A stretch of DNA of 64,000 bases from NCBI GenBank assembly GCA_947382355.1, contig CANCYR010000001.1, positions 1 through 64,000 of the forward strand. Reading direction: 5' to 3'. The notes below the pieces were generated by a model. It searched no databases, was not told the DNA's origin, and saw only the letters and a program-made list of their open reading frames with translations. The stretch's first letter is position 1; each line of letters opens with the position of its first letter. The stretch is from an uncultured Lachnospiraceae bacterium. GTDB lineage: Bacteria; Bacillota; Clostridia; Lachnospirales; Lachnospiraceae. The position numbers and the translations under genes were made by a program. Positions 27,289 to 36,492 of this stretch are shown here, piece after piece.

Positions 27289-28308
27289 ATGGAAAATAAA
27301 AAATACTCTTTTAAGGAAAAAGAAAGTGAAAGAAAGCAATTACATGAAATCGTACCGTTGAAGATGCCGTTTGCCATGGACTTTTTTGTATCAAATGCCT
27401 GTAATTTTAAATGTTTTTATTGCCTGCAAAGCAATACCGGAAATGGACATGAATATTTTCAAAAGGGCAGCATGATGACATTTGAAACATTTAAAAGGTG
27501 TATTGATAACATTAGTGCCGCAGGGAAATTAAAAATTCTTACAATGAGTGGAACAGGAGAACCGTTATTAAATCCGGCTATTGTTGAGATGGTTCAATAT
27601 GCTGTAGATATGGGTGTGGCGGATTCTGTTGAAATTGTAAGCAATGGAGCGCTGCTTACCCATGAAATGAGCCAGAAGCTTGCAAAGGCCGGGCTTGGAA
27701 GGCTGCGGATATCATTGCAGGGACTGAATTCCAGAGCATATAAGGAAGTTTCAGGCGTAGTTTTGGATTTTGAAAAATTAAAGGAAGAAATACGATATTT
27801 TTATAAGGTGCGGAAAAATTCAATCCTGTATATTAAGGTGATGGACTTTATGGTAAAAGAAGAGGCGGACCGAAAGAGATTTTATGATGCTTTTGAGAAC
27901 TATTGCGACGAGATAAACATTGAGAATCTTGTACCCCTTTATGAAGATATTGATTATTCTGTTTCAGGCAGTGATTTCAAATATTCCCTCTATAATACAG
28001 CAGCTTCGGAATGCAGGATTTGTACCAGACCGTTTTTTCACTGTGCGGTTGAATGGGATGGTTCCATGATTCCATGTTGTATTTTACCTGCACCTATTGT
28101 TTACGGAAATGCTGCAGAGGATTTTAATGAGGGATGGAATGGAAAGAAAAGGGCCGGTTTCCTTATAAGCCTTTTAAAAGGAAATCAGCATAATTACAAG
28201 GCATGCAGTACCTGCAGCGACAGCAAATACCGCACAAGGGAAACGGATATTTTAGACGGACATGAAGAAGAGCTTATCAGGCGATTAGAGGGAAAGGAAA
28301 ATTCATGA
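27289..28308 (+). CDS. radical SAM/SPASM protein, short family (B1)
   Basis: A 339-residue radical SAM protein without the Rossmann module. The cluster is Cys38/42/45 (ACNFKCFYC), then SGTGEPLLNP and IVSNGALLTHEM. A C-terminal SPASM-like set of cysteines is visible (CRICTRPFF, PCCILP, CSTCSD). It is similar along its length to the next gene and to those at 31.5, 33.9 and 34.9 kb. MoaA/PqqE-like SPASM enzymes modify peptides or small molecules; here the target could be flagellin itself or its sugars. The stop overlaps the next start. Confidence 0.85.
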   Translation: MENKKYSFKEKESERKQLHEIVPLKMPFAMDFFVSNACNFKCFYCLQSNTGNGHEYFQKGSMMTFETFKRCIDNISAAGKLKILTMSGTGEPLLNPAIVEMVQYAVDMGVADSVEIVSNGALLTHEMSQKLAKAGLGRLRISLQGLNSRAYKEVSGVVLDFEKLKEEIRYFYKVRKNSILYIKVMDFMVKEEADRKRFYDAFENYCDEINIENLVPLYEDIDYSVSGSDFKYSLYNTAASECRICTRPFFHCAVEWDGSMIPCCILPAPIVYGNAAEDFNEGWNGKKRAGFLISLLKGNQHNYKACSTCSDSKYRTRETDILDGHEEELIRRLEGKENS

Positions 28309-29345
28309 GTGTAATTGAATATAATCAAGAAAAAACAGATTCATTGAGAACGGAATTATGGAAGTGCCTGCCGCTTGGCAAGCCGTATTCGGTGGTTTTT
28401 TCATTGACGAATGTCTGCAATTTTAAATGCTTTTTCTGCATACAGTCGAATATCGGAATATTGCCTGCCTGTGTGAAAAACAGGAAGCATATGAGTTATG
28501 AAGTTTTTAAAAAGTGCATTGACAATATTTTAAAATTGGGAAGGCTGAAGAAAATTAATTTAAGTGGCACGGGTGAGCCGTTAACAAATCCGGATGTGGT
28601 GAAGATTGTTGATTATGCCATGAAAAGCAAGGCTGCCGAAGAGATAGAACTGATTACAAATGCGTCGCTGTTGACGAGGGAAATGGCGGATGACCTTATT
28701 TCAACCGGTTTGGATAAATTAAAGGTATCCATATATGGGCTGTCAGATGAGGAATATCTGGACATTTCAAAAGCAAAAATTGGTTTTTCCCAAATAGTAA
28801 ATAATATCAAATATTTTTATGAACATAAGGGCGCCACTAAGATAAGGATAAAAATTATGGATTCCATGGTTGATACCAAAGAGAAAATGGAGAAATTTCG
28901 TACAATTTTTATGCCTATATGTGATGAAATGGTAGTTGAGAATATAAAGCCCATTTATAAGGAAGTGGATTATTCAAGACTGAGTGAGACAACAACAGGC
29001 AAAAATTTCTATAACGAAGAGTTCATAGAAAACGAAATATGCAGCCGCCCCTTTTTTAGCGTTCAAATATGGGCAGACGGTTCCGTAGGACAATGCAGCA
29101 ATGTATTGACACTGAATGATATACAATTTGGCAATGCAGCAGAAGATTTTGCAGCAATCTGGAATGGGAAAAAATATAATGAATTTTTGCTTGCACTTTT
29201 AAAACAGGAGAATTTTCATAAGTATTCTATTTGCAGAGAATGTGTGGAATATAGATGCATGGCTCTGCCAAATGATATTCTGGACGGACATGAGGAAGAA
29301 TTGATAAAAAGGTATGAAGCAAAGATAAGAGACATCTTGGAATAA
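28305..29345 (+). CDS. radical SAM/SPASM protein, short family (B2)
   Basis: A 346-residue tandem paralogue of B1, starting four bases before the B1 stop. Cluster Cys38/42/45 (VCNFKCFFC), SGTGEPLTNP, LITNASLLT, and C-terminal ICSRPFF, QCSNVL and CRECVEYRC cysteines. Both end with a shared LDGHEEELI tail, evidence of recent duplication. Function is as unclear as for B1. Confidence 0.85.
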   Translation: MSVIEYNQEKTDSLRTELWKCLPLGKPYSVVFSLTNVCNFKCFFCIQSNIGILPACVKNRKHMSYEVFKKCIDNILKLGRLKKINLSGTGEPLTNPDVVKIVDYAMKSKAAEEIELITNASLLTREMADDLISTGLDKLKVSIYGLSDEEYLDISKAKIGFSQIVNNIKYFYEHKGATKIRIKIMDSMVDTKEKMEKFRTIFMPICDEMVVENIKPIYKEVDYSRLSETTTGKNFYNEEFIENEICSRPFFSVQIWADGSVGQCSNVLTLNDIQFGNAAEDFAAIWNGKKYNEFLLALLKQENFHKYSICRECVEYRCMALPNDILDGHEEELIKRYEAKIRDILE

Positions 29346-29379
29346 GGGATTTATGTATCCGGTTAGGGAATGTGTATAA

Positions 29380-31506
29380 ATGATTCAATCAAGGGACGGA
29401 TTTATATCTGATTTTTATAAGAATTTTCATCATTTAAAGGAAACGCCAGTTGTACTTTATGGCATAGGTCAGTTCACCAGACAGATTGTAGAGCAGGTAA
29501 CAGATTTTCAGATAATGGGATTGATGGACGCAAAGACCACAGGACAGGTTGTTTATGGGTTAAAGGTATTGTCAGAGCGTGAGGCAGCGGCTATGGCCAG
29601 GGCGGTTATCATAGTGTCCAATTTGTCCGTTGCAGATGTAATTTACCAAAGAATAGAAGCTTTTACAAAGAAAGAGGGCATAGAGGTATACTATTTGAAT
29701 GGCTTAAAGCCGCAAAAATATGATTACGCAATTGCCAAGAATCCTTATTGGGAAAAGAATGAAAAGGAATTGCGGGAAAAGATACTGGAAAATGAAGTGA
29801 TTTCTTTTGATATTTTTGATACTTTGCTTATGCGCAAATGCCAAAGGCCGGAAGACATTTTCCGGTTTGTGGCATATGAGATGAAGGAAAAGGGGGTAAA
29901 AGCTGATTTTCCTTTAAGACGTAAAGAGGCAGAGAAAATATGCTACCGGCAGCTTACTAAATATTTTGATTTTGAACAGATATATAAAGTATTGTGTGAA
30001 GAAGGCGTTGTTTTAGAGCATCAACTTAATGCTGTCATGGAAAAGGAGCTGGAAGTTGAGAAACGCTTTACCATGCCCAGAAAATGCGTGTGTGAATTGC
30101 TGGAATATGCCAGGGCACAGGGGAAAACGGTAATTCTGACTTCAGATATGTATCTTTTAAGGGATGTTTTAAAAGAGCTGTTGTGGCAAAATGGTATTTG
30201 TCACTATGATGAGCTTTTTCTATCCTGTGAAATAAAAAAAGATAAATACTGGGGAAGTATGTGGGAGCATATAACAGCTCTTTATCCGGGCAGGAAAGTA
30301 TTGCATATTGGTGATAATGAAATTTCCGATGAAAAAACTGCAAGGGAGCATGGGATTGAAACATACCGGATAGCCGGTGCTGATGCATTGTTGGATATGA
30401 GCGGCATAAATCGTCATATAGTACCGGGAGAATCAGAGGGGGATTGCCTGTTATGGGGATTATTTGCTGCAAAAGCAGGAAACAATCCATTTGGCATGAG
30501 CAAAACAAAGGGCAGATTGTACATATCTAATATGTTTGAGTTGGGCTATCTTTTTTTTGCTCCCCTTATTTTAAATTATTTGCTGTGGCTGGCGAAAACG
30601 GCAAAAAAACAGCAGGTGGACACGATTCTTTTTGTGGCCAGAGATGGATATTTGCTGGAGAAGCTTTATAGGAAAATAGTGGAAAAAAAGGATTTAGAAG
30701 CACCCAAAGGCATATATTATCTGTCATCAAGGCGTGCGGCAAGTGTTGCAAGTATGGAAACAGAAGAGGATATCTGGTTTATTTTTGATAAGCTGTGCAG
30801 TACAGCCAGTGTAACATATGAAAAGGTTTTAGAAAAAGGATTTGGAACTCAGATTGATTCGGATGATAAATATTTGGGAAGTACGCTTTATGAGACTGGA
30901 AAAGAAGAACTGTTCCGGCATACGGTAAAAAGGTATGCAAAAAGAATATTTGAGAATGCGCAGGTGGAAAGAGCCAATTATTTTAAATATTTAGAGAAGC
31001 TGCCATTAGGGGAGAGGCTTGGATTCGTTAATTTTGTATGCAGGGGCGTGACACAGCGCTGTACGTCAAAGCTGATGAAAAAGCGGCTTAAGGGGTTTTA
31101 TTTTGCTTCCGAAGAGGACATACTGGATATTTATCCCCATATGGAGGATATTTTCTGTCTATATGGAGAAAATTTATCCACCCATACTTCCAGATTAAAT
31201 CTGATGGCAAAATATTTGTTTGGAGAGACCATTCTTTCCGCACCGGAGGGACAGCTTATTTGCTTCTCACAAGAGGGAATGCCTGTATATGAAGAAAGAA
31301 AAGAAAGCTTTGCAGGAATACAGCAGTGTCATAAGGGAATCCAACAATATATAGATGATGTGCTAAAAACGGTAACGGATTTATGGGACTGGACATTTTC
31401 CAATGAACTGGCAGACCGGATGTTTGGGTTATTTGACTTGAAAAATGTGATCTTGTCCAAAGAAGTAAAGGAATGTTTTTCTTTTGACGATTATTATGGG
31501 GAATAA
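29380..31506 (+). CDS. HAD-domain fusion protein with N-terminal Rossmann module
   Basis: A 708-residue protein. Residues 20-110 are the Rossmann-like module (VVLYGIGQFTRQI, GLMDAKTTG). Residues 138-360 are a HAD hydrolase domain: motif I is FDIFDTLLMR with Asp144 as the predicted nucleophile, followed by LTSDMYL and HIGDNEISDEKTA. The residue two after the nucleophile is Phe rather than Asp, as in haloacid-dehalogenase types, so phosphatase activity is not assured. The last 350 residues are unassigned. COG5610-type HAD proteins of this design occur in glycan loci. Confidence 0.78.
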   Translation: MIQSRDGFISDFYKNFHHLKETPVVLYGIGQFTRQIVEQVTDFQIMGLMDAKTTGQVVYGLKVLSEREAAAMARAVIIVSNLSVADVIYQRIEAFTKKEGIEVYYLNGLKPQKYDYAIAKNPYWEKNEKELREKILENEVISFDIFDTLLMRKCQRPEDIFRFVAYEMKEKGVKADFPLRRKEAEKICYRQLTKYFDFEQIYKVLCEEGVVLEHQLNAVMEKELEVEKRFTMPRKCVCELLEYARAQGKTVILTSDMYLLRDVLKELLWQNGICHYDELFLSCEIKKDKYWGSMWEHITALYPGRKVLHIGDNEISDEKTAREHGIETYRIAGADALLDMSGINRHIVPGESEGDCLLWGLFAAKAGNNPFGMSKTKGRLYISNMFELGYLFFAPLILNYLLWLAKTAKKQQVDTILFVARDGYLLEKLYRKIVEKKDLEAPKGIYYLSSRRAASVASMETEEDIWFIFDKLCSTASVTYEKVLEKGFGTQIDSDDKYLGSTLYETGKEELFRHTVKRYAKRIFENAQVERANYFKYLEKLPLGERLGFVNFVCRGVTQRCTSKLMKKRLKGFYFASEEDILDIYPHMEDIFCLYGENLSTHTSRLNLMAKYLFGETILSAPEGQLICFSQEGMPVYEERKESFAGIQQCHKGIQQYIDDVLKTVTDLWDWTFSNELADRMFGLFDLKNVILSKEVKECFSFDDYYGE

Positions 31507-31541
31507 TTAAAATTCAGAGAGAATGTGGAGTGAAAACAATT

Positions 31542-32522
31542 ATGGCAGAAATTAAACCTTTGGCAGGTATGGAGAGAAGGAAATTAAAGGACGTTATTCC
31601 CTTACGGACCCCATATGCCGTCTATTTTTTCCCTACCAATTTGTGCAATTTTATGTGTAATTATTGTGCCCATGCCAGGGGGCTCTGGAAATTTGAAGAG
31701 GAATATGGATTAAAGGCGGAAAGCATGTCTTTTGAAACCTTTCAAAGAGCCATAGACCAGTTGAAAAGTTTTCCTGATAAGCTTAAGGTAATCAATTTGT
31801 CAGGGCAGGGGGAGCCGTTGCTAAATCCGGCTATTGCGGATATGGTTCAATATGCAAAAGAGGCGGATGTAGCCCAACGCATTGAAATAATCACCAATGC
31901 TTCGCTTTTGACAAGTGAATTGTCAGAAGCACTGGTTCAAGCAGGGCTTGACTGCATTCGGATTTCCTTGCAGGGAATGTCTGATGAAACTTATTTTCGT
32001 ACATGTGCCAGAAAAGTGAAAGTGGAGGAATTGTTTTCCAATATCGCTTATTTTTACAGGCATAAAAAACAATGTCAGGTCTATGTGAAGGTAATGGATG
32101 TTGCTTTGGCGGACGGGGAGGAAGAACTGTTTTATCAGACCTTTGATGCCATATCGGACAGGATGTATATAGAACAATGTAAGCCGGTATATGACAGCGT
32201 GGAAATGACCCGGGATATGCAGACGGATACAGACCGTTATGGAAGAAAACATGAACCGAGACTGGTATGCCCTCTTCCATTTTATATGCTGGGAATTCTG
32301 CCTGACGGTACAATTTCACCCTGCGAGACTATTTATGTGCCAGAGGTTCTGGGAAATGTGTGGCAAAATGAGCTTTTTGAAGTCTGGAACGGTGAAAAGA
32401 TGAAAGCATTTCAAGAAATGCAGTTAAAAAAAATGCGCCGGACCAATAGGAAATGTGCAAGGTGCTGCGCACCGGATGATGTGGCACATCCGGATGATAA
32501 TCTGGATGAGTTACAGGCTTAA
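31542..32522 (+). CDS. radical SAM/SPASM protein, short family (B3)
   Basis: A 326-residue member starting at ATG 31542 (MAEIKPLAG). That start is supported by GGAG upstream and by the matching MAEIKS start of B5; GTG 31530 is the alternative. Cluster Cys35/39/42 (LCNFMCNYC), SGQGEPLLNP, ITNASLLTSEL, and C-terminal cysteines (VCPLPFY, SPCETI, CARCC). It lies between the HAD fusion and a GT4 gene. Substrate unknown. Confidence 0.85.
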   Translation: MAEIKPLAGMERRKLKDVIPLRTPYAVYFFPTNLCNFMCNYCAHARGLWKFEEEYGLKAESMSFETFQRAIDQLKSFPDKLKVINLSGQGEPLLNPAIADMVQYAKEADVAQRIEIITNASLLTSELSEALVQAGLDCIRISLQGMSDETYFRTCARKVKVEELFSNIAYFYRHKKQCQVYVKVMDVALADGEEELFYQTFDAISDRMYIEQCKPVYDSVEMTRDMQTDTDRYGRKHEPRLVCPLPFYMLGILPDGTISPCETIYVPEVLGNVWQNELFEVWNGEKMKAFQEMQLKKMRRTNRKCARCCAPDDVAHPDDNLDELQA

Positions 32523-32562
32523 AAGAAGTATTATAATCAGTCAGACAGGAATGGGGGATTTC

Positions 32563-33858
32563 ATGAAAATTCTGCATATAACCACACACATGGGCGGCGG
32601 AGCGGGGAAGGCCGTGGCAGGCTTATTAGTACAATGTGCAAAAGAAACAAACATAGAACAGAAGCTGTTAGTATTGGAAATTCCTGAAAAGTTGAAATAT
32701 CTGCAGAATTTAGAGCAGAAAGGACTGGAAATCATAATAGGGGATGTGACTGCTTTAGAGCATATGACTGCATGGGCGGATGTGGTGGTTATCAGTTGGT
32801 GGAACCATCCGCTTTTATCGGAACTTCTCATAAAGATTGCAGGCCAAAAATGCAGGCTGGCGCTTTGGGTTCATGTAAATGGATGCTCATATCCATATTT
32901 ACCTTATGAGTTTGCCTGTCTGCCGGAAATGTTATTTGTAACTACTAAGTATACTTTGGACAACCCTCTCTGGAGTAAGGGAGAAAGGGATAAAATTGCA
33001 GAAAAGGCGGAGATGATCAGCGGAATTGGTGATTTTAGGCCAAAGGAGATAAAGCCAAAGAAGGAATACGAACTAAAGGGCAAATTTATAGCAGGATATG
33101 CAGGAACGTTAAATTATGCTAAAATGCATAGAGACTATCTTATCTATTGTCAGGCGGCAATACAGAAAATTCCGGATATTCACTTTTTGATAGTGGGAGA
33201 TAAAGGAAAAGGGCTGCAGGATGAGATTCACAATCTTGGATTATCAGATTATTTTACGTTTACCGGATATGTGGAAGATGTATATGAGCAATATGCCAGG
33301 ATGGATGTGATGGGGTATTTGTTGAATGCTGACAATTACGGGACTACGGAAAATGTGATTTTGGAGGCTATGGCAGTAGGACTGCCGGTTGTTGCATGCA
33401 AAAATGGACCGGAAAGCTGTATTTTACAGGACGGCATGAATGGATATCTGGTGGAAGGTCCGGAACAATATGCGGAATGCTTATACAGGCTGTATACCCA
33501 TAAAGCATTAAGGCAGGAAATCGGGAAAGCAGCTAGGGATTTTGTTATAGAAAATTATTCCATTGAAGCTACAGCAGCAAGGTTTTTGGAAGCCTTATAT
33601 AAAATGCTGCACCTTCCCAAAGGACAGCATGACTTTCAAAGTGTAATGGGAATGACAGTATATGACTGGTTTAAAGCCTTTACAGGTCCTGACAAGCCGT
33701 TTTTTGATGAAATCGGGCAGAAAACCATTGAAGAAAAAAGAAGCTTTTTAGCCAACTGCCCATCCATTTATAAAGAAGAGACCAAAAGTTCATTTAAGCA
33801 TTTTTTAAAATATTATGAGTGTGAAGAACTGCAATTATTGTCAAAGGAGATGAAGTGA
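32563..33858 (+). CDS. family 4 glycosyltransferase
   Basis: A 431-residue GT-B fold enzyme. The ATG at 32563 is chosen because GGGGGAT precedes it and the product then begins MKILHITTHMGGGAGKAVAG, the glycine-rich N-terminal loop of GT4 enzymes. The open frame upstream overlaps the previous gene. The GT4 region from 190 to 370 has FIAGYAGTLNYAK, FTGYVEDV, and the E(x7)E-type motif NVILEAMAVGLPVVACKNG. It transfers a sugar in the same transcription unit as radical SAM genes, then ends one codon before the next GTG. Confidence 0.87.
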   Translation: MKILHITTHMGGGAGKAVAGLLVQCAKETNIEQKLLVLEIPEKLKYLQNLEQKGLEIIIGDVTALEHMTAWADVVVISWWNHPLLSELLIKIAGQKCRLALWVHVNGCSYPYLPYEFACLPEMLFVTTKYTLDNPLWSKGERDKIAEKAEMISGIGDFRPKEIKPKKEYELKGKFIAGYAGTLNYAKMHRDYLIYCQAAIQKIPDIHFLIVGDKGKGLQDEIHNLGLSDYFTFTGYVEDVYEQYARMDVMGYLLNADNYGTTENVILEAMAVGLPVVACKNGPESCILQDGMNGYLVEGPEQYAECLYRLYTHKALRQEIGKAARDFVIENYSIEATAARFLEALYKMLHLPKGQHDFQSVMGMTVYDWFKAFTGPDKPFFDEIGQKTIEEKRSFLANCPSIYKEETKSSFKHFLKYYECEELQLLSKEMK

Positions 33859-34878
33859 GTGTTAGAGAAGGAAAGCAAAGACCCTACCCCGGGAGGAAAA
33901 AGAGAACCGCTGGCCAAGGTACTGCCATTGAAGATGCCCTATCTGATACAAATATTTCCGGTTTATGCATGCAATTTCAAGTGTGAATACTGCATTCATT
34001 CTTTAGACAGAAAGAAGCATGGCTACATTTCAGATGAGACATTCATGCCATGGGAAGTGTATAAAAAGATAATTGATGATATAAGAAAAACAGGCAGCCG
34101 TATTAAGATGTTGAGGTTTGCTGCCATCGGTGAGCCATTGCTTCATCCCCAAATTGCGGAAATGGTGGCGTATGCGCAGGAAAGTCATATTGCCGATAGC
34201 ATAGATATTGTGACCAATGGCTCCCTGCTTACCCATGAACTGACTGACCGGCTGATAGAAGCCGGATTGTCAAAGTTAAGAATTTCTCTGGAGGGATTAT
34301 CTTCGGAAGAATATGAAAAGCATACGTCCATCAAGGTGGATTTTGAAAAGATGGTGGAAAATATAAAATATTTTTATGAATGCTGTATGGGCACTCAAAC
34401 CACCATGTATATTAAAATAATAGATTATATGGTTCAAAAGCAGGAACAGAGGGATAAATTTTTGCAGCTTTTTTCTTCCATGACTCATAGTATTGCAATT
34501 GAACATCTTACCCCAACCATTGAAGAAATCGATTATGAAAAAGTGGCGGATGGAATGAAAACAGATAAACCGCAGAATGGAACGGTTTTGCTGGAATCAA
34601 ATATATGTTCCCAGCCTTTTTATATGATGCAGGTAAATCCTGACGGGAATGTTGTACCGTGCTGCTCCATGAAATATCCCTGTGTATTGGGGAACGTAAA
34701 AGAAATGAGTGTTCAGGATATATGGCAGGGAGCCAGATATCGGGGCTTTCAAAAAGAGATGTTAAATGGTGTCAGTAAGGCAGCCCGGGTCTGTGGGCGT
34801 TGTACTCTGTATCGCTACGATATGCATGAGGAAGACAGACTGGATGCCCAGGCACAACAGCTTAAAAAGAAATATTGA
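33859..34878 (+). CDS. radical SAM/SPASM protein, short family (B4), GTG start
   Basis: A 339-residue member that starts at GTG 33859 directly after the GT4 stop, with AAAGGAG upstream. Cluster Cys38/42/45 (ACNFKCEYC), AAIGEPLLHP in place of SGxGEPL, IVTNGSLLTHEL, and C-terminal cysteines (ICSQPFY, PCCSMKYPC, CGRCTLY). The loss of the usual SG before GEP sets it apart from the other four. Confidence 0.84.
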   Translation: MLEKESKDPTPGGKREPLAKVLPLKMPYLIQIFPVYACNFKCEYCIHSLDRKKHGYISDETFMPWEVYKKIIDDIRKTGSRIKMLRFAAIGEPLLHPQIAEMVAYAQESHIADSIDIVTNGSLLTHELTDRLIEAGLSKLRISLEGLSSEEYEKHTSIKVDFEKMVENIKYFYECCMGTQTTMYIKIIDYMVQKQEQRDKFLQLFSSMTHSIAIEHLTPTIEEIDYEKVADGMKTDKPQNGTVLLESNICSQPFYMMQVNPDGNVVPCCSMKYPCVLGNVKEMSVQDIWQGARYRGFQKEMLNGVSKAARVCGRCTLYRYDMHEEDRLDAQAQQLKKKY

Positions 34879-34895
34879 GGGAAAAGGAGTTAACT

Positions 34896-35921
34896 ATGGC
34901 TGAGATAAAATCGAGCGTTGATAAGAACAGGACTATATTACGGGAGGCAGTGCCTTTGGACAGTCCCTTGAGTATGTATGTGGAGCCTACCAGAGTCTGC
35001 AATTTTAAGTGTTTTTATTGTATGCATTCCACCAGAGGCGTTCAGGGTGGACAATTGGAGAAGACTGGTTTTAAGCTGGAGCATATGGATATGAATTTAT
35101 ATGCAAAGCTGGTAAAAGAAATCATGAGCTTTCAAAGCATTCCAAAGAGAGTATGTTTTTCCGGTTTGGGTGAGCCCCTTTCCAATCCAAAGCTGCCGGA
35201 GATGATTCGTATGCTTAGAGATGCAGGCTTTGAAGGAAGAATTGATGTAATCAGCAATGGTTCCCTGTTGACCCATGAAATGTCAGATGCCTTAATCGAA
35301 GCAGGGATTTCCAGGATTCAGATATCCGTTCAGGGACTTACAACAGAAAAGTACAATGAAATCTGTCAGGTGCCTGTTGACATAAAGAAGCTGCAGGATT
35401 ATATTTCCTATTTCTATCAACATAAAAAAAATGCAACCATTTATGTGAAGATTATTGACTCTATTTTGGAAGATGAGGGAGATAAAGACCGGTTTTTTGA
35501 AATGTTTGGCAATATCTGTGACACGATTTTTATAGAGCATCTGGTAATTATGGAACAGCAGATGGGCGATCATGGCAGAAACGTGGATACTACCAGAAAC
35601 CTTATGGGGGAGGTGGTGGAAAAAAGGCTTGTATGCGGAGTGATGTTTTATTTCTTGCAGGTTAATATTGATGGAGAAACATTTCCATGTTCCACACCGG
35701 GTCTGCCTAATTCCTTTTCCATGGGCTGCATGAAAGAAAAAACATTGCAGGAAATATGGAATGACAGGAAGAGAAATGGCTTGATCCGCAAGAATTTAAA
35801 GGACGGCTATGCATCAATACCGGCATGTTCCACCTGTTCTTCCTGTATAGCGGTTGCTGATGATTCTGAGTATTTAGATGATTGTCGAGAGGAAATTTTA
35901 TTGAGATTTCCGGAAAGGTAA
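34896..35921 (+). CDS. radical SAM/SPASM protein, short family (B5)
   Basis: A 341-residue member; ATG 34896 has AAAGGAG six bases upstream and gives MAEIKSS, like B3. The frame extends to 34875 inside the previous gene. Cluster Cys35/39/42 (VCNFKCFYC), SGLGEPLSNP, VISNGSLLTHEM, C-terminal cysteines (VCGVMFY, PCSTPG, CSTCSSC). It is the last radical SAM gene; nucleotide-sugar genes follow at once. Confidence 0.85.
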   Translation: MAEIKSSVDKNRTILREAVPLDSPLSMYVEPTRVCNFKCFYCMHSTRGVQGGQLEKTGFKLEHMDMNLYAKLVKEIMSFQSIPKRVCFSGLGEPLSNPKLPEMIRMLRDAGFEGRIDVISNGSLLTHEMSDALIEAGISRIQISVQGLTTEKYNEICQVPVDIKKLQDYISYFYQHKKNATIYVKIIDSILEDEGDKDRFFEMFGNICDTIFIEHLVIMEQQMGDHGRNVDTTRNLMGEVVEKRLVCGVMFYFLQVNIDGETFPCSTPGLPNSFSMGCMKEKTLQEIWNDRKRNGLIRKNLKDGYASIPACSTCSSCIAVADDSEYLDDCREEILLRFPER

Positions 35922-35925
35922 TTGA

Positions 35926-36489
35926 ATGGGTTCTATAAGGATAGTGGATACAAAATTAAAGGGATTAAAGGAGATTCATCCTTTCTCGGCAGAGGATGAA
36001 CGGGGAAAGCTGATTAAAACCTATGAGAAGCAGCAGTATTTTACATATGGACTTGATTTTGACACGTCTGAAATTATGTTTTCAACTTCCCACAAGGGAG
36101 TTTTGAGAGGCTTGCATTTTCAGACAAAAGTACCTCAGGCGAAAATCGTATCTGTCATAAAAGGTGAAGTATGGGACGTGGCCGTGGATTTAAGAAAAGG
36201 TTCTGAAACCTGCGGTCAATGGTTTGGAGCGTATTTGTCTGAAAATAATAAAGCTCTCTATATCCCGGCGGGATTTGCACATGGATTTCTTGCTCTTAAA
36301 GAGGATACTATTTTAATGTATCAATGCGAAAATCCATATTTAAAGGAAGAAGATACGGGAATACTATGGAGCGACAGCGATTTGAAAATACAGTGGCCTA
36401 TTGATAGAGTGAATCATTTTATTGTTTCAAAAAGAGATCAGAATTTTGGTGGATTTTTAGATTTTATGAATCAGCATGGCGGGTTATAA
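35926..36489 (+). CDS. RmlC/AscE-like sugar epimerase
   Basis: A 187-residue cupin of the dTDP-4-dehydrorhamnose 3,5-epimerase family. LRGLHFQ contains the catalytic His; VAVDLRKGS, YIPAGFAHGFLAL and MYQCENPY are typical. Rhamnose genes rmlA, rmlB and rmlD are not seen, while CDP-hexose genes flank it, so it may be an AscE-type epimerase acting on CDP-4-keto-3,6-dideoxyglucose. It could still act on a dTDP sugar made elsewhere. It starts at ATG after AAAGG, four bases after the radical SAM stop. Confidence 0.8.
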   Translation: MGSIRIVDTKLKGLKEIHPFSAEDERGKLIKTYEKQQYFTYGLDFDTSEIMFSTSHKGVLRGLHFQTKVPQAKIVSVIKGEVWDVAVDLRKGSETCGQWFGAYLSENNKALYIPAGFAHGFLALKEDTILMYQCENPYLKEEDTGILWSDSDLKIQWPIDRVNHFIVSKRDQNFGGFLDFMNQHGGL

Positions 36490-36492
36490 GAT

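Noticed and set aside
35926-36489. Rhamnose pathway rmlC
   Set aside because: rmlA, rmlB and rmlD are absent from the neighbourhood while CDP-hexose genes adjoin it; a firm rmlC symbol was therefore not given.
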